In this document: piece by piece, positions 26,413-33,541 of the stretch | Position numbering within the stretch: position 1 is the stretch's first letter | Layout: each line of letters starts with the position of its first letter | Source of the DNA: DAHVFK01 sp035310985 | GTDB lineage: Bacteria; Pseudomonadota; Gammaproteobacteria; Burkholderiales; SG8-39 | Direction: 5' to 3' | NCBI GenBank assembly: GCA_035310985.1 | Contig: DATGDH010000131.1 | Location: forward strand, 1 to 40,769 | Length of the DNA stretch: 40,769 bases | The notes under the pieces: model-generated | Database searches by the model: none | Told to the model about the DNA's origin: nothing | The model's input: only the letters and a program-made list of their open reading frames with translations | Program-made: the position numbers and the translations under genes

Positions 26413-26560
26413 CCCGGCCGACCCGTCAGCCGGGATCAAAGGAAGCTTCGCGGATCCGCCTAGGTCCTTGCGTAAGGGCCAAACGACCAAGGCGGTCCGC
26501 TCAGCTTCACGGCCAGGCGAGGGGTTCACACCCCAAGCCGCATTCCCGATCGGGTTCCGG
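26413..26560 (-). ncRNA. Candidate structured RNA downstream of the histone-like gene
   Basis: On the minus strand the order is as follows. A CCCGAUCGGG palindrome comes first. Next is GGGGU-GUGA-ACCCC (26534-26521), a GNRA-type hairpin that favours this strand. A long arm follows from 26508 to 26442, with nested helices GAAGCU/AGCUUC, GCGGA/UCCGC, CGCCU/AGGCG, GGU/ACC and CCUU-ACGC-AAGG. Last is a nine-base-pair hairpin at 26434-26413 with a CGGG loop. There is no T-run. It could be a riboswitch-like element, an sRNA, or the 3' UTR of the histone-like message. I could not match it to a known family by eye. Confidence 0.4.
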
Positions 26561-26905
26561 TTACGGCCGGGATCCGGTTGGAAATGGCCACGCGGCTGCT
26601 GGATTCAGCGCGGTTCGCGCGCCGGGGGTCGCAGCAGTTGACGGCGGTGGTGTCTCGACCGTCGTCAACGGGGCCGCAGGCTCGGCCTCAGGTTTCGCGG
26701 GTTTCTTCGCCGCTTTCTTCTTCTTGGCAGCCTTTTTCGGCTTTTTCTTGGCTGCTTTTTTCTTTTTCTTGGCGGATTTCTTCTTACCCGCTGACTTCTT
26801 CTTGGCAGACTTCTTCGCAGCCTTCTTCTTCTTCTTCTTTGATGCCTTCTTCTTCTTTTTCTTAGCGGCCTTCTTCGCTTTCTTCGCCTTTTTCTTTGTT
26901 GCCAT
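26561..26905 (-). CDS. Lysine-rich histone H1-like protein
   Basis: This is a 114-residue protein starting at ATG 26905, with AAGGAG six bases ahead. Residues 3 to about 70 are almost only Lys, Ala and Ser in KKAAKK-type repeats, resembling the C-terminal domain of histone H1 and bacterial H1-like DNA-binding proteins. The last 40 residues are Pro/Ala/Thr-rich and weakly acidic. It probably binds nucleic acid non-specifically. The repetitive sequence makes the family assignment compositional only. The in-frame extension upstream lacks a ribosome binding site. Confidence 0.75.
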   Translation of the reverse strand: MATKKKAKKAKKAAKKKKKKASKKKKKKAAKKSAKKKSAGKKKSAKKKKKAAKKKPKKAAKKKKAAKKPAKPEAEPAAPLTTVETPPPSTAATPGARTALNPAAAWPFPTGSRP

Positions 26906-27016
26906 AACGATCTCCTTAAAGGAAGTTACAAAGAGAGCCCGGCCTTGCTGGCCCGGACTATTCAACCATCCGGGAACACATGTCCCCGGACGGGCTGAAT
27001 CCCTCGCTGCTGCAAT

Positions 27017-27265
27017 TCATCGTTCCAACCTCGACGCCAGATCGTGGTAAAGAATCTCGGGATCGAGCCGGATTCCTCCTTCCCACGTAACTGTCGCGGA
27101 CTCCGGATCGACGCTCACCTTCTCGAATTCACGTACGTCGCGCCACAGCCTGAACGCGCCAATCTCGAGCAGATTGCCGAGGAAAACGCTGCCCTCCAAC
27201 CCGTCGTCAAAGCGCAGCCACAGCTTGTAGTCCTCTTCGGCCTTGCAGGCGGTAATCTTGTGCAT
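27017..27265 (-). CDS. DUF2442 domain protein
   Basis: This is an 82-residue protein from ATG 27265, with AGGAG nine bases ahead. It shows the DUF2442 pattern: KLWLRFDDGLEGSVFLGNLL, a RLWRDVREFEKVSVD stretch and a closing WEGGIRLDPEILYHDL. The function is unknown. DUF2442 genes often pair with DUF4160, but no partner is seen here. The nrdB terminator ends 34 bases ahead of the ATG. I see no separate promoter there, so expression may depend on read-through. Confidence 0.8.
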   Translation of the reverse strand: MHKITACKAEEDYKLWLRFDDGLEGSVFLGNLLEIGAFRLWRDVREFEKVSVDPESATVTWEGGIRLDPEILYHDLASRLER

Positions 27266-27299
27266 CGTGCTCGTCTCCTGTCGCATGGCAGCAGTGGGC

Positions 27300-27328
27300 A
27301 AAAAAAGAGCCGGGTTCAGTCCCAGCTC
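27300..27328 (-). terminator. Rho-independent terminator overlapping the nrdB stop codon
   Basis: On the minus strand, GAGCUGGG (27328-27321) pairs with CCCGGCUC (27314-27307), with one G-U pair, around a six-base loop. Seven U residues follow. The nrdB TGA lies within the loop (27318-27316). Confidence 0.85.
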
Positions 27329-28464
27329 AGTGCGCCGCCCGTCTGATATTCGATGACCCTTGTCTCGAAGAAATTTCGCTCCTTCTTCAAGTCGATCATT
27401 TCACTCATCCACGGGAAGGGATTGCCCGCACCCGGGAAGAGCGCGTCTAGGCCGATTTGCTGGCAGCGGCGATTGCAGATGTAGCGCAGATACTCCTTGA
27501 ACATCGGCGCATTAAGGCCGAGGACTCCGCGCGGCATGGTGTCCTCGGCGTAGCGGTACTCGAGTTCCACCGCCTTGCGGAACAGCTCGTTCAACTCTTC
27601 ACGGAACTGCTGAGTCCACAGGTGGGGATTCTCGAGCTTGATCTGGTTCACCATGTCGATGCCGAAATTGCAGTGCATCGACTCATCGCGCAGGATGTAC
27701 ATGTACTGCTCGGCGGCCCCGGTCATCTTGTTCTGGCGCCCGAGCGAAAGGATCTGCGCAAAGCCAACGTAGAAGAACAGGCCTTCCATCAGGCATGAGA
27801 ATACGATCAGGCTCTTGAGCAATCTCTTGTCGTTCTCCGGGGTGCCGGTGCGAAACGCGGGGTCCGTGAGAATGTCGATGAACGGGATCAGGAACTCGTC
27901 CTTTTCGCGGATCGACGGTACTTCATGATAGGCGTTGAAGACCTCGCCTTCTTCGAGGTCGAGGCTCTCCACGATGTACTGATAGGCGTGCGTGTGAATG
28001 GCTTCCTCGAACGCCTGGCGTAGCAGGTACTGGCGGCACTCCGGCGCCGTGACGTGCCGGTAAGTACCGAGCACGATGTTGTTCGCGGCCAGCGAGTCGG
28101 CCGTGACGAAGAAGCCGAGATTGCGCTTCACGATACGCCTCTCGTCCTCCGTCAACCCGGCCGGATCCTTCCACAGCGCAATGTCGCGGCTCATGTTGAT
28201 TTCCTGCGGCATCCAGTGGTTGGCGCAAGCCGCGAGGTACTTCTCCCACGCCCACTTGTACTTGAACGGGACGAGCTGATTGACGTCGGCGCGCGAATTG
28301 ATGATGCGCTTGTCCTCCACCGAAATGCGACGGAAGGAATTGCCAGCGGCGAAGCGCTCCTCCTGCACCGGGCTTGCTGCGGAAGACGGCACGAAGGCGC
28401 TCTTCGGCTTGATCGACAGCCCGGAGATCGGGTTCAGCTTTCCTTCCTCTTCAAAGCTCAGCAT
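27316..28464 (-). CDS. nrdB: Class Ia ribonucleotide reductase, beta (R2) subunit
   Basis: NrdB carries the diferric-tyrosyl radical cofactor and hands the radical to NrdA for dNTP synthesis. The 382-residue protein has the expected ligands: Asp123, Glu154, His157, Glu227, Glu261 and His264. Tyr161, four residues after the first histidine, matches the E. coli radical tyrosine Y122. It is therefore class Ia and not the Tyr-to-Phe class Ic. It lies 24 bases behind nrdA and shares its transcript. Confidence 0.97.
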   Translation of the reverse strand: MLSFEEEGKLNPISGLSIKPKSAFVPSSAASPVQEERFAAGNSFRRISVEDKRIINSRADVNQLVPFKYKWAWEKYLAACANHWMPQEINMSRDIALWKDPAGLTEDERRIVKRNLGFFVTADSLAANNIVLGTYRHVTAPECRQYLLRQAFEEAIHTHAYQYIVESLDLEEGEVFNAYHEVPSIREKDEFLIPFIDILTDPAFRTGTPENDKRLLKSLIVFSCLMEGLFFYVGFAQILSLGRQNKMTGAAEQYMYILRDESMHCNFGIDMVNQIKLENPHLWTQQFREELNELFRKAVELEYRYAEDTMPRGVLGLNAPMFKEYLRYICNRRCQQIGLDALFPGAGNPFPWMSEMIDLKKERNFFETRVIEYQTGGALSWD

Positions 28465-28488
28465 GGCGCACGCTCTCCTGTCTTGTGA

Positions 28489-31344
28489 CTATTGGCACGC
28501 CTCGCACTCGGGATTGTCGATCGCACAGAACTTGGGCTCGGAGGTTTCGGCGGCCTCAGTGTTCGCCGCCGCGGTCGGCACGGCATTCAGTTGGCCGCTC
28601 TTGACCGTCGATTTCTCGGCATGCGTCGCGCCGAGTGCGCGCAGGTAGTAGGTCGTCTTGAGGCCGCGGATCCAGGCAAGCTTGTAGGTCTCGTCCAGTT
28701 TGCGGCCCGACGCGCCCGCCATATAGATATTGAGCGATTGCGACTGGTCGATCCATTTCTGTCGCCGAGCCGCGGCTTCGACCAGCCACTTCGGCTCGAC
28801 CTCGAATGCCGTGGCGTACAGCCGACGCAGTTCCCCGGGGACGCGGTCGATACGCGCCAGGTTCCCGTCGAAGTATTTCAGGTCCGAAATCATGACCTCG
28901 TCCCACAGGCCGACATTCTTCAGGTCGGTCACCAGAGACTCGTTGACGACCGTGAACTCCCCGGACAGGTTGGATTTGACGTACAGGTTCTGATAGGTCG
29001 GCTCGATCGAGGCGGACACGCCGACGATGTTGGCGATCGTCGCCGTGGGGGCGATCGCCAGACAATTCGAGTTGCGCATGCCGAACTGCCGCACCCGCGC
29101 GCGCAGGGCATCCCAGTCGAGCGTCGCGGAACGATCGAGCTCGACGTAGCCGCCGCGCTCCGCGGCAAGCAAGTCGAGCGTATCCTGCGGCAGCACCCCC
29201 CTGTCCCACAGCGAGCCTGGGAAGGAGCCGTAACGGCCGCGTTCCTCGGCCAGCTCGGTCGAGGCCCAGTAGGCGGAATACGCGACCATTTCCATCGAGC
29301 GATCGGCGAATTCGACCGCCTCCTGCGACGCATACGGGATCCGCAGTTTCTGCAGGCAATCCTGGAAGCCCATGATTCCTAGCCCGACGGGCCGGTGACG
29401 CAGGTTCGAGTTCCTCGCCTTGTCGACGGCGTAGTAATTGATGTCGATGACATTGTCGAGCATGCGCATCGCGGTGCGCACTGTGCGCCGAAGCTTGCCG
29501 AAATCGAGCTCGTTGCCATCAAGGTGCGCGACCAGATTGACTGAGCCGAGATTGCACACTGCAATCTCGTCCGCCGATGTATTGAGGGTGATTTCCGTGC
29601 ACAGGTTCGAGCTATGCACCACGCCCGTATGCTGTTGCGGGCTGCGGACGTTGCACGGGTCTTTGAACGTGATCCAGGGATGCCCCGTCTCGAACAGCAT
29701 CGACAGCATCTTGCGCCACAGATGCACGGCGGGAATCTTCTTGAACAGCTTCAGTTCCCCGCGCGCCACCTTGTCCTCGTAGCGCAGGTACGCTTCCTCG
29801 AACGCCTTGCCGTATTTGTCGTGCAGTTCGACGGCATCCGAAGGGCTGAACAGCGTCCATTCGGCGTCCTCGAGCACCCGCTTCATGAACAGGTCGGGTA
29901 TCCAGTTCGCCGTGTTCATGTCGTGCGTGCGCCTGCGGTCGTCGCCGGTGTTCTTGCGCAGCTCGAGAAATTCCTCGATATCCAGGTGCCAGGTCTCCAG
30001 GTACGAGCACACCGCGCCCTTGCGCTTGCCGCCCTGATTGACCGCCACCGCGGTGTCGTTCACGACCTTGAGGAACGGCACCACGCCCTGCGACTTGCCG
30101 TTCGTCCCCTTGATGTGCGAGCCCAGCGCCCGAACCGGGGTCCAGTCGTTGCCCAAGCCGCCCGCGTACTTGGCCAGCAAGGCGTTTTCTTTGATGGCCT
30201 CGTAGATCCCGTCCAGGTCGTCCGACACCGTGGTCAGATAGCAGGAGGAGAGCTGAGATCGCAGCGTGCCGGAATTGAACAGCGTCGGGGTCGAGCTCAT
30301 GAAATCGAACGTCGACAGGACGTCGTAGAACTCGATCGCACGCGCCTCTCGGTCTTTCTCGCGCAGTGCGAGCCCCATCGCTACCCGCATGAAGAAGGCC
30401 TGCGGCAGTTCGATACGCTTGCCCCGCACGTGAAGGAAATAGCGGTCGTACAGCGTTTGCAGCCCGAGGTAGCCGAATTGCAGGTCGCGCTTGGCCGCAA
30501 GCGCCTTGCCGAGCCGTCCGAGGTCGAAATTGGCGAGCTCCGGATCGAGGAGCTCGGCCGCGATCCCGCGCTCGATGAATTGCGGGAAGTATGTCGCGTA
30601 GCGCGCCTCCATATCCGCCTGGCTCACCTCTTCGCCGAGCACCTCGAGACGGATGGTGTTCAGCAGCAGCCGCGCGGTGACGTAGCTGTACGCGGGGTCC
30701 TTCTCGATCAGTGCGCGGGCCGCCAGAATGGTCGACTTGCGCACTTCCTCCACGGGTACGCCGTCGTACAGGTCGCGCAGCGTCGCTTCCAGAATGACGT
30801 CCGGGTCGGCGGACGCCTCCAGGCCGGTGCACGCCGACTGCAGCAGCCGCTTAAGCGGCTCCAGATCGAGCGGCCGGCGCTGTCCGCCCTCGACGATCGC
30901 GATGCCGGCGCCGCCAGCCTGCGCGTCGCGCGCCGACTTCTCTTGCAGACGCGCCTTGGCGCGCTCCTCGCGATAGAGCACGTACGCGCGGGCGACGTCG
31001 TGCTCGCCCGAACGCATCAGAGCCAGTTCCACCTGGTCCTGGATATCCTCTATATGAAAGGTGCCGCCCTGCGGCTGGCGGCGCATCAGGGCGCCGACCA
31101 CGGTTTCGGTCAACCCGCCGACGAGCTCGCGAATGCGTGCGGACGCCGCACCCTGGCTGCCGTTGACCGCCAGGAACGCCTTTGTCATCGCCACCGAGAT
31201 CTTGCTCGGCTCGAAACCGACCACCGCGCCGTTGCGGCGAATCACCCGGAAATCGGAGTACGGGGTGCGCGACGACTGGTTCGACTCCGGAATGCTCACG
31301 CTCATCGCATTGCTGGTCTTCGCGTTCTCCTGAGCGATCTGCAT
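28489..31344 (-). CDS. nrdA: Class Ia ribonucleotide reductase, alpha (R1) subunit with tandem ATP-cones
   Basis: This subunit reduces ribonucleoside diphosphates. I place the start at ATG 31344, because GGGGA lies six bases ahead, which gives 951 residues. ATG 31350 is also possible. A first ATP-cone spans about residues 32-130 (FRVIRRNGAVVGFEPSKI). A second cone-like domain spans about 150-240 and corresponds to the single cone of E. coli NrdA (761 residues). This double-cone layout resembles Pseudomonas aeruginosa NrdA. Catalytic segments SSCYLTTV, SSNLCTEI and NSNCLAIAPTATI are present, as is the C-terminal redox pair CEACQ. Confidence 0.95.
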   Translation of the reverse strand: MQIAQENAKTSNAMSVSIPESNQSSRTPYSDFRVIRRNGAVVGFEPSKISVAMTKAFLAVNGSQGAASARIRELVGGLTETVVGALMRRQPQGGTFHIEDIQDQVELALMRSGEHDVARAYVLYREERAKARLQEKSARDAQAGGAGIAIVEGGQRRPLDLEPLKRLLQSACTGLEASADPDVILEATLRDLYDGVPVEEVRKSTILAARALIEKDPAYSYVTARLLLNTIRLEVLGEEVSQADMEARYATYFPQFIERGIAAELLDPELANFDLGRLGKALAAKRDLQFGYLGLQTLYDRYFLHVRGKRIELPQAFFMRVAMGLALREKDREARAIEFYDVLSTFDFMSSTPTLFNSGTLRSQLSSCYLTTVSDDLDGIYEAIKENALLAKYAGGLGNDWTPVRALGSHIKGTNGKSQGVVPFLKVVNDTAVAVNQGGKRKGAVCSYLETWHLDIEEFLELRKNTGDDRRRTHDMNTANWIPDLFMKRVLEDAEWTLFSPSDAVELHDKYGKAFEEAYLRYEDKVARGELKLFKKIPAVHLWRKMLSMLFETGHPWITFKDPCNVRSPQQHTGVVHSSNLCTEITLNTSADEIAVCNLGSVNLVAHLDGNELDFGKLRRTVRTAMRMLDNVIDINYYAVDKARNSNLRHRPVGLGIMGFQDCLQKLRIPYASQEAVEFADRSMEMVAYSAYWASTELAEERGRYGSFPGSLWDRGVLPQDTLDLLAAERGGYVELDRSATLDWDALRARVRQFGMRNSNCLAIAPTATIANIVGVSASIEPTYQNLYVKSNLSGEFTVVNESLVTDLKNVGLWDEVMISDLKYFDGNLARIDRVPGELRRLYATAFEVEPKWLVEAAARRQKWIDQSQSLNIYMAGASGRKLDETYKLAWIRGLKTTYYLRALGATHAEKSTVKSGQLNAVPTAAANTEAAETSEPKFCAIDNPECEACQ

Positions 31345-31442
31345 AGGCATTCCCCACCGTCTCCTTGCGGTTAACCAGTCTTCAGTCTTCTTGTTCCGGC
31401 CTGGCCCGTTGACGGCCGTCTCCTCTAGCGGCCCCGCCGGAA

Positions 31443-31458
31443 CCACAATATATAGTGT
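31443..31458. promoter_or_regulatory. NrdR box, proximal (nrdAB promoter)
   Basis: On the minus strand this reads ACACTATATATTGTGG, a near-perfect match to the NrdR consensus (aCaCwAtATaTwGtgt). It overlaps the likely -10 region (TATATA/TATATT) about 100 bases ahead of nrdA. NrdR represses reductase genes when dATP is high. Confidence 0.88.
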
Positions 31459-31473
31459 TCGATACGCGCTCTC

Positions 31474-31489
31474 GAACTAATTCTAGTGC
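31474..31489. promoter_or_regulatory. NrdR box, distal (nrdAB promoter)
   Basis: On the minus strand this reads GCACTAGAATTAGTTC, a weaker NrdR box with the outer CTA...TAG symmetry kept. Its centre is 31 bp from that of the proximal box, about three helical turns, the usual spacing for paired NrdR boxes. It covers the expected -35 area. Confidence 0.72.
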
Positions 31490-31589
31490 GCGCAATTTAC
31501 CATGGCAACAAGAAATTGCAAGCGCGCGCGATGCGCTCACGGCGCGCGTGACAAAATTCGCGCACTGGGTGGTCGCACAACCGAGCGAG

Positions 31590-32132
31590 CTAGCGTCGCG
31601 CGAGCTCGCGCAGAAAGCGCATCCAGTCGAAATGCGTCCCGGGATCGGTCTTGCGATGCGGCGCGACATCGCTATGACCGGCGATGTCGCGAATCGGCAA
31701 CAAATCGAGCAGCCGCCGCGTCAGGCCCGTCAGCGTCTCGTACTGGGCGTCGCTGAAGGCGCTATCGTCGGTGCCTTCGAGCTCGACGCCGATGGAATAG
31801 TCGTTGCAGCGCGCGCGCCCGCGCCACATGGATTCGCCCGCATGCCATGCGCGCAGCTGCACGGGCACGAATTGCACCAGTGCGCCATCGCGGCGCACAA
31901 GGAAATGCGCCGACACCCGCAGGTCGCGCAGCGCGGCAAAGCTCGGGTGGGCGTCCGGATCGAGCCGGCTGGTGAACAGCCGCTCAATCGCCTCGCCGCC
32001 ATACTCGCCGGGCGGCAGGCTGATCGAGTGAAGCACAAGGAGCGTGACCGCCTCGCCCGGCGGCCGGGGGTCGCAATTTGGCGAAGCGATGAATTCGGCG
32101 CCGGCGACGCGGCCGTCAGCGCCTAACTGCAT
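31590..32132 (-). CDS. ampD: 1,6-anhydro-N-acetylmuramyl-L-alanine amidase
   Basis: AmpD is the cytoplasmic zinc amidase that removes the peptide from anhydro-muropeptides during cell-wall recycling. The start is ATG 32132 (180 residues), which shares one base with the pilR stop. A GTG one codon upstream is an alternative. The zinc ligands are expected at His36 in VLHSIS and at the His and Asp of GHSDVAPHRKTDPG. SPNCDPRPPG and NDYSIGVELEGTD also match the family. Its substrates are the products of lytic transglycosylases such as the one at 25358-26059. Confidence 0.95.
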   Translation of the reverse strand: MQLGADGRVAGAEFIASPNCDPRPPGEAVTLLVLHSISLPPGEYGGEAIERLFTSRLDPDAHPSFAALRDLRVSAHFLVRRDGALVQFVPVQLRAWHAGESMWRGRARCNDYSIGVELEGTDDSAFSDAQYETLTGLTRRLLDLLPIRDIAGHSDVAPHRKTDPGTHFDWMRFLRELARR

Positions 32133-33541
32133 CACGCACCCGAACCGGCCGGCGAGGTCGGCTCCCGGATGCCGAGACGCTGCATGCGGTAGCGCAACTG
32201 GCGGAACGTGATTCCCAGGAGCTTCGCGGCCGCCGTGCGATTGAACTCGGTCTTCGCGAGCGCATCCAGGATTGCATCGCGCTCCACCCGGTCCAGATAC
32301 TCCGGCAGCGGAGCAGCGCCCGCACCCGCAACGGCCGGGCCGCCCGCTTCCCCCGTACTCTCGGGGCCGGTCAGCGGCCGCAGCTGCAGGTCCTGCGGCT
32401 CGATCTCCTCCGCCGCGGAGAGAGCGGTGGCACGCTCGAGGATGTTCTCCAACTCACGAATGTTGCCGGGGAAATCGTAACGCATCAGCTCGTCGCGTGC
32501 CTGCCCCGACAGCCTCGCCGGCGCGCCGCCGCTGTGCGCGGCAATGCGTGCAAGGATACTTTCGGCGATCAACGCTATGTCGTCGCGGCACTCGCGCAAG
32601 GGGGGCATCTTGAGTTCGATCACGTTCAGTCGATAGTAGAGATCCTGCCGGAAGCGGCCGGATTCGACGCACGCGGCGAGGTTCTGGTGCGTCGCGCAAA
32701 TGATGCGCACGTCCACCGGTTCCTCGCTCGTCGTGCCCAGCTTGCGCACGCGCTTTTCCTGGATGACACGCAGCAACTTCACCTGCATGGCGAGCGGCAG
32801 GTCGGCGACCTCGTCCAGGAACAGCGTGCCGCCGTTGGCGGCCTGGAAGAACCCGTCACGATCCTGGTCGGCGCCAGTGAAGGCCCCCTTTTTGTAGCCG
32901 AAGAACTCGCTCTCCATGAGCGTCTCGGGGATCGCGCCGCAGTTCACCGGTACGAAGGGTTTGTCGCGGCGCGCACCATGCGCGTGGATGTAGCGCGCCG
33001 CGAGCTCCTTGCCGCTGCCGGATTCACCCGAAATGTAGACCGGCGCCTGCGTGCGGGCGAGCTTGCCGATGAGCTCGCGCACAGCCGTGAGTGCAGGGCT
33101 GGTGCCCAGCAGCTGCGGTTCGCCAAGCGCCGGCGTCTCTTCGTGATGCGGCAGCGAAAGCGCGGATTTCACGAGCAATCGCAACTGCTCGAGTCCGACG
33201 GGCTTGGACACGTAGTCGAAGGCGCCCGCCTTTAGCGCAGCGACCGCGTTTTCCGTGCTGCCATGCGCCGTGATGACCGCTACCGGAAGATCTCCGGGTA
33301 GATTCGCGATGTGGCGCACCAGCTCAAGACCCTCGCCGTCGGGGAGCCGCATGTCCGTCAGGCAAAGGTCGAATCGCTCACTCTTCAGATGTTCCTTTGC
33401 CTCGGCGACCGTGCCGGTCGACACAACGGCGAGCCCCATCTTGATGAGCGTAAGCTCCAGCAGCTCGCGAATATCGGGCTCATCGTCCACCACAAGGACG
33501 CGGCCGTCCCGGTGCACTCCCCGACGTTCGACTCGCTTCAT
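32132..33541 (-). CDS. pilR: Sigma-54-dependent response regulator PilR
   Basis: In the family, PilR activates transcription of the major pilin gene with RpoN after phosphorylation by PilS. From ATG 33541 it has 469 residues. The receiver domain carries the acidic pair at 19-20, phosphoacceptor Asp63 and the KP lysine. The AAA+ domain has GESGSGKE (Walker A), the sigma-54-contacting GAFTGA, and FLDEVADL (Walker B). A C-terminal Fis-type helix-turn-helix follows (NRTAAAKLLGITFRQLRYRM). The ATG overlaps the pilS stop. The longer in-frame extension lies inside pilS. No pilA is in the window. Confidence 0.93.
   Translation of the reverse strand: MKRVERRGVHRDGRVLVVDDEPDIRELLELTLIKMGLAVVSTGTVAEAKEHLKSERFDLCLTDMRLPDGEGLELVRHIANLPGDLPVAVITAHGSTENAVAALKAGAFDYVSKPVGLEQLRLLVKSALSLPHHEETPALGEPQLLGTSPALTAVRELIGKLARTQAPVYISGESGSGKELAARYIHAHGARRDKPFVPVNCGAIPETLMESEFFGYKKGAFTGADQDRDGFFQAANGGTLFLDEVADLPLAMQVKLLRVIQEKRVRKLGTTSEEPVDVRIICATHQNLAACVESGRFRQDLYYRLNVIELKMPPLRECRDDIALIAESILARIAAHSGGAPARLSGQARDELMRYDFPGNIRELENILERATALSAAEEIEPQDLQLRPLTGPESTGEAGGPAVAGAGAAPLPEYLDRVERDAILDALAKTEFNRTAAAKLLGITFRQLRYRMQRLGIREPTSPAGSGA

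Larger units (their letters stand above)
26060..26560. other. 501-bp non-coding region with two structured blocks
   Basis: No convincing gene lies here. The right-hand part (26413-26534) holds a cluster of stable inverted repeats behind the histone-like gene. The middle holds the heptamer CGAACCG three times (26260-26266, 26328-26334, 26338-26344) and a minus-strand promoter. The left part is the structured leader of the lytic transglycosylase. A minus-strand frame starting at ATG 26231 runs into the transglycosylase gene in another frame and lacks a ribosome binding site, so I do not call it. Confidence 0.8.

Noticed and set aside
26700..26900. Simple-sequence tract (TTC/CTT-rich on plus strand) as a repeat array or CRISPR-like structure
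   Set aside because: It is the codon pattern of the lysine-rich H1-like protein on the minus strand, with a good ribosome binding site and start. There are no spacer-repeat units.
27017..27265. DUF2442 as half of a toxin-antitoxin-like pair
   Set aside because: No DUF4160 or other small partner lies next to it. Its neighbours are nrdB and the histone-like gene.
29614..31374. 586-codon plus-strand frame opposite nrdA
   Set aside because: Shadow of nrdA. The product has no recognisable domain, while the minus strand encodes a complete NrdA.
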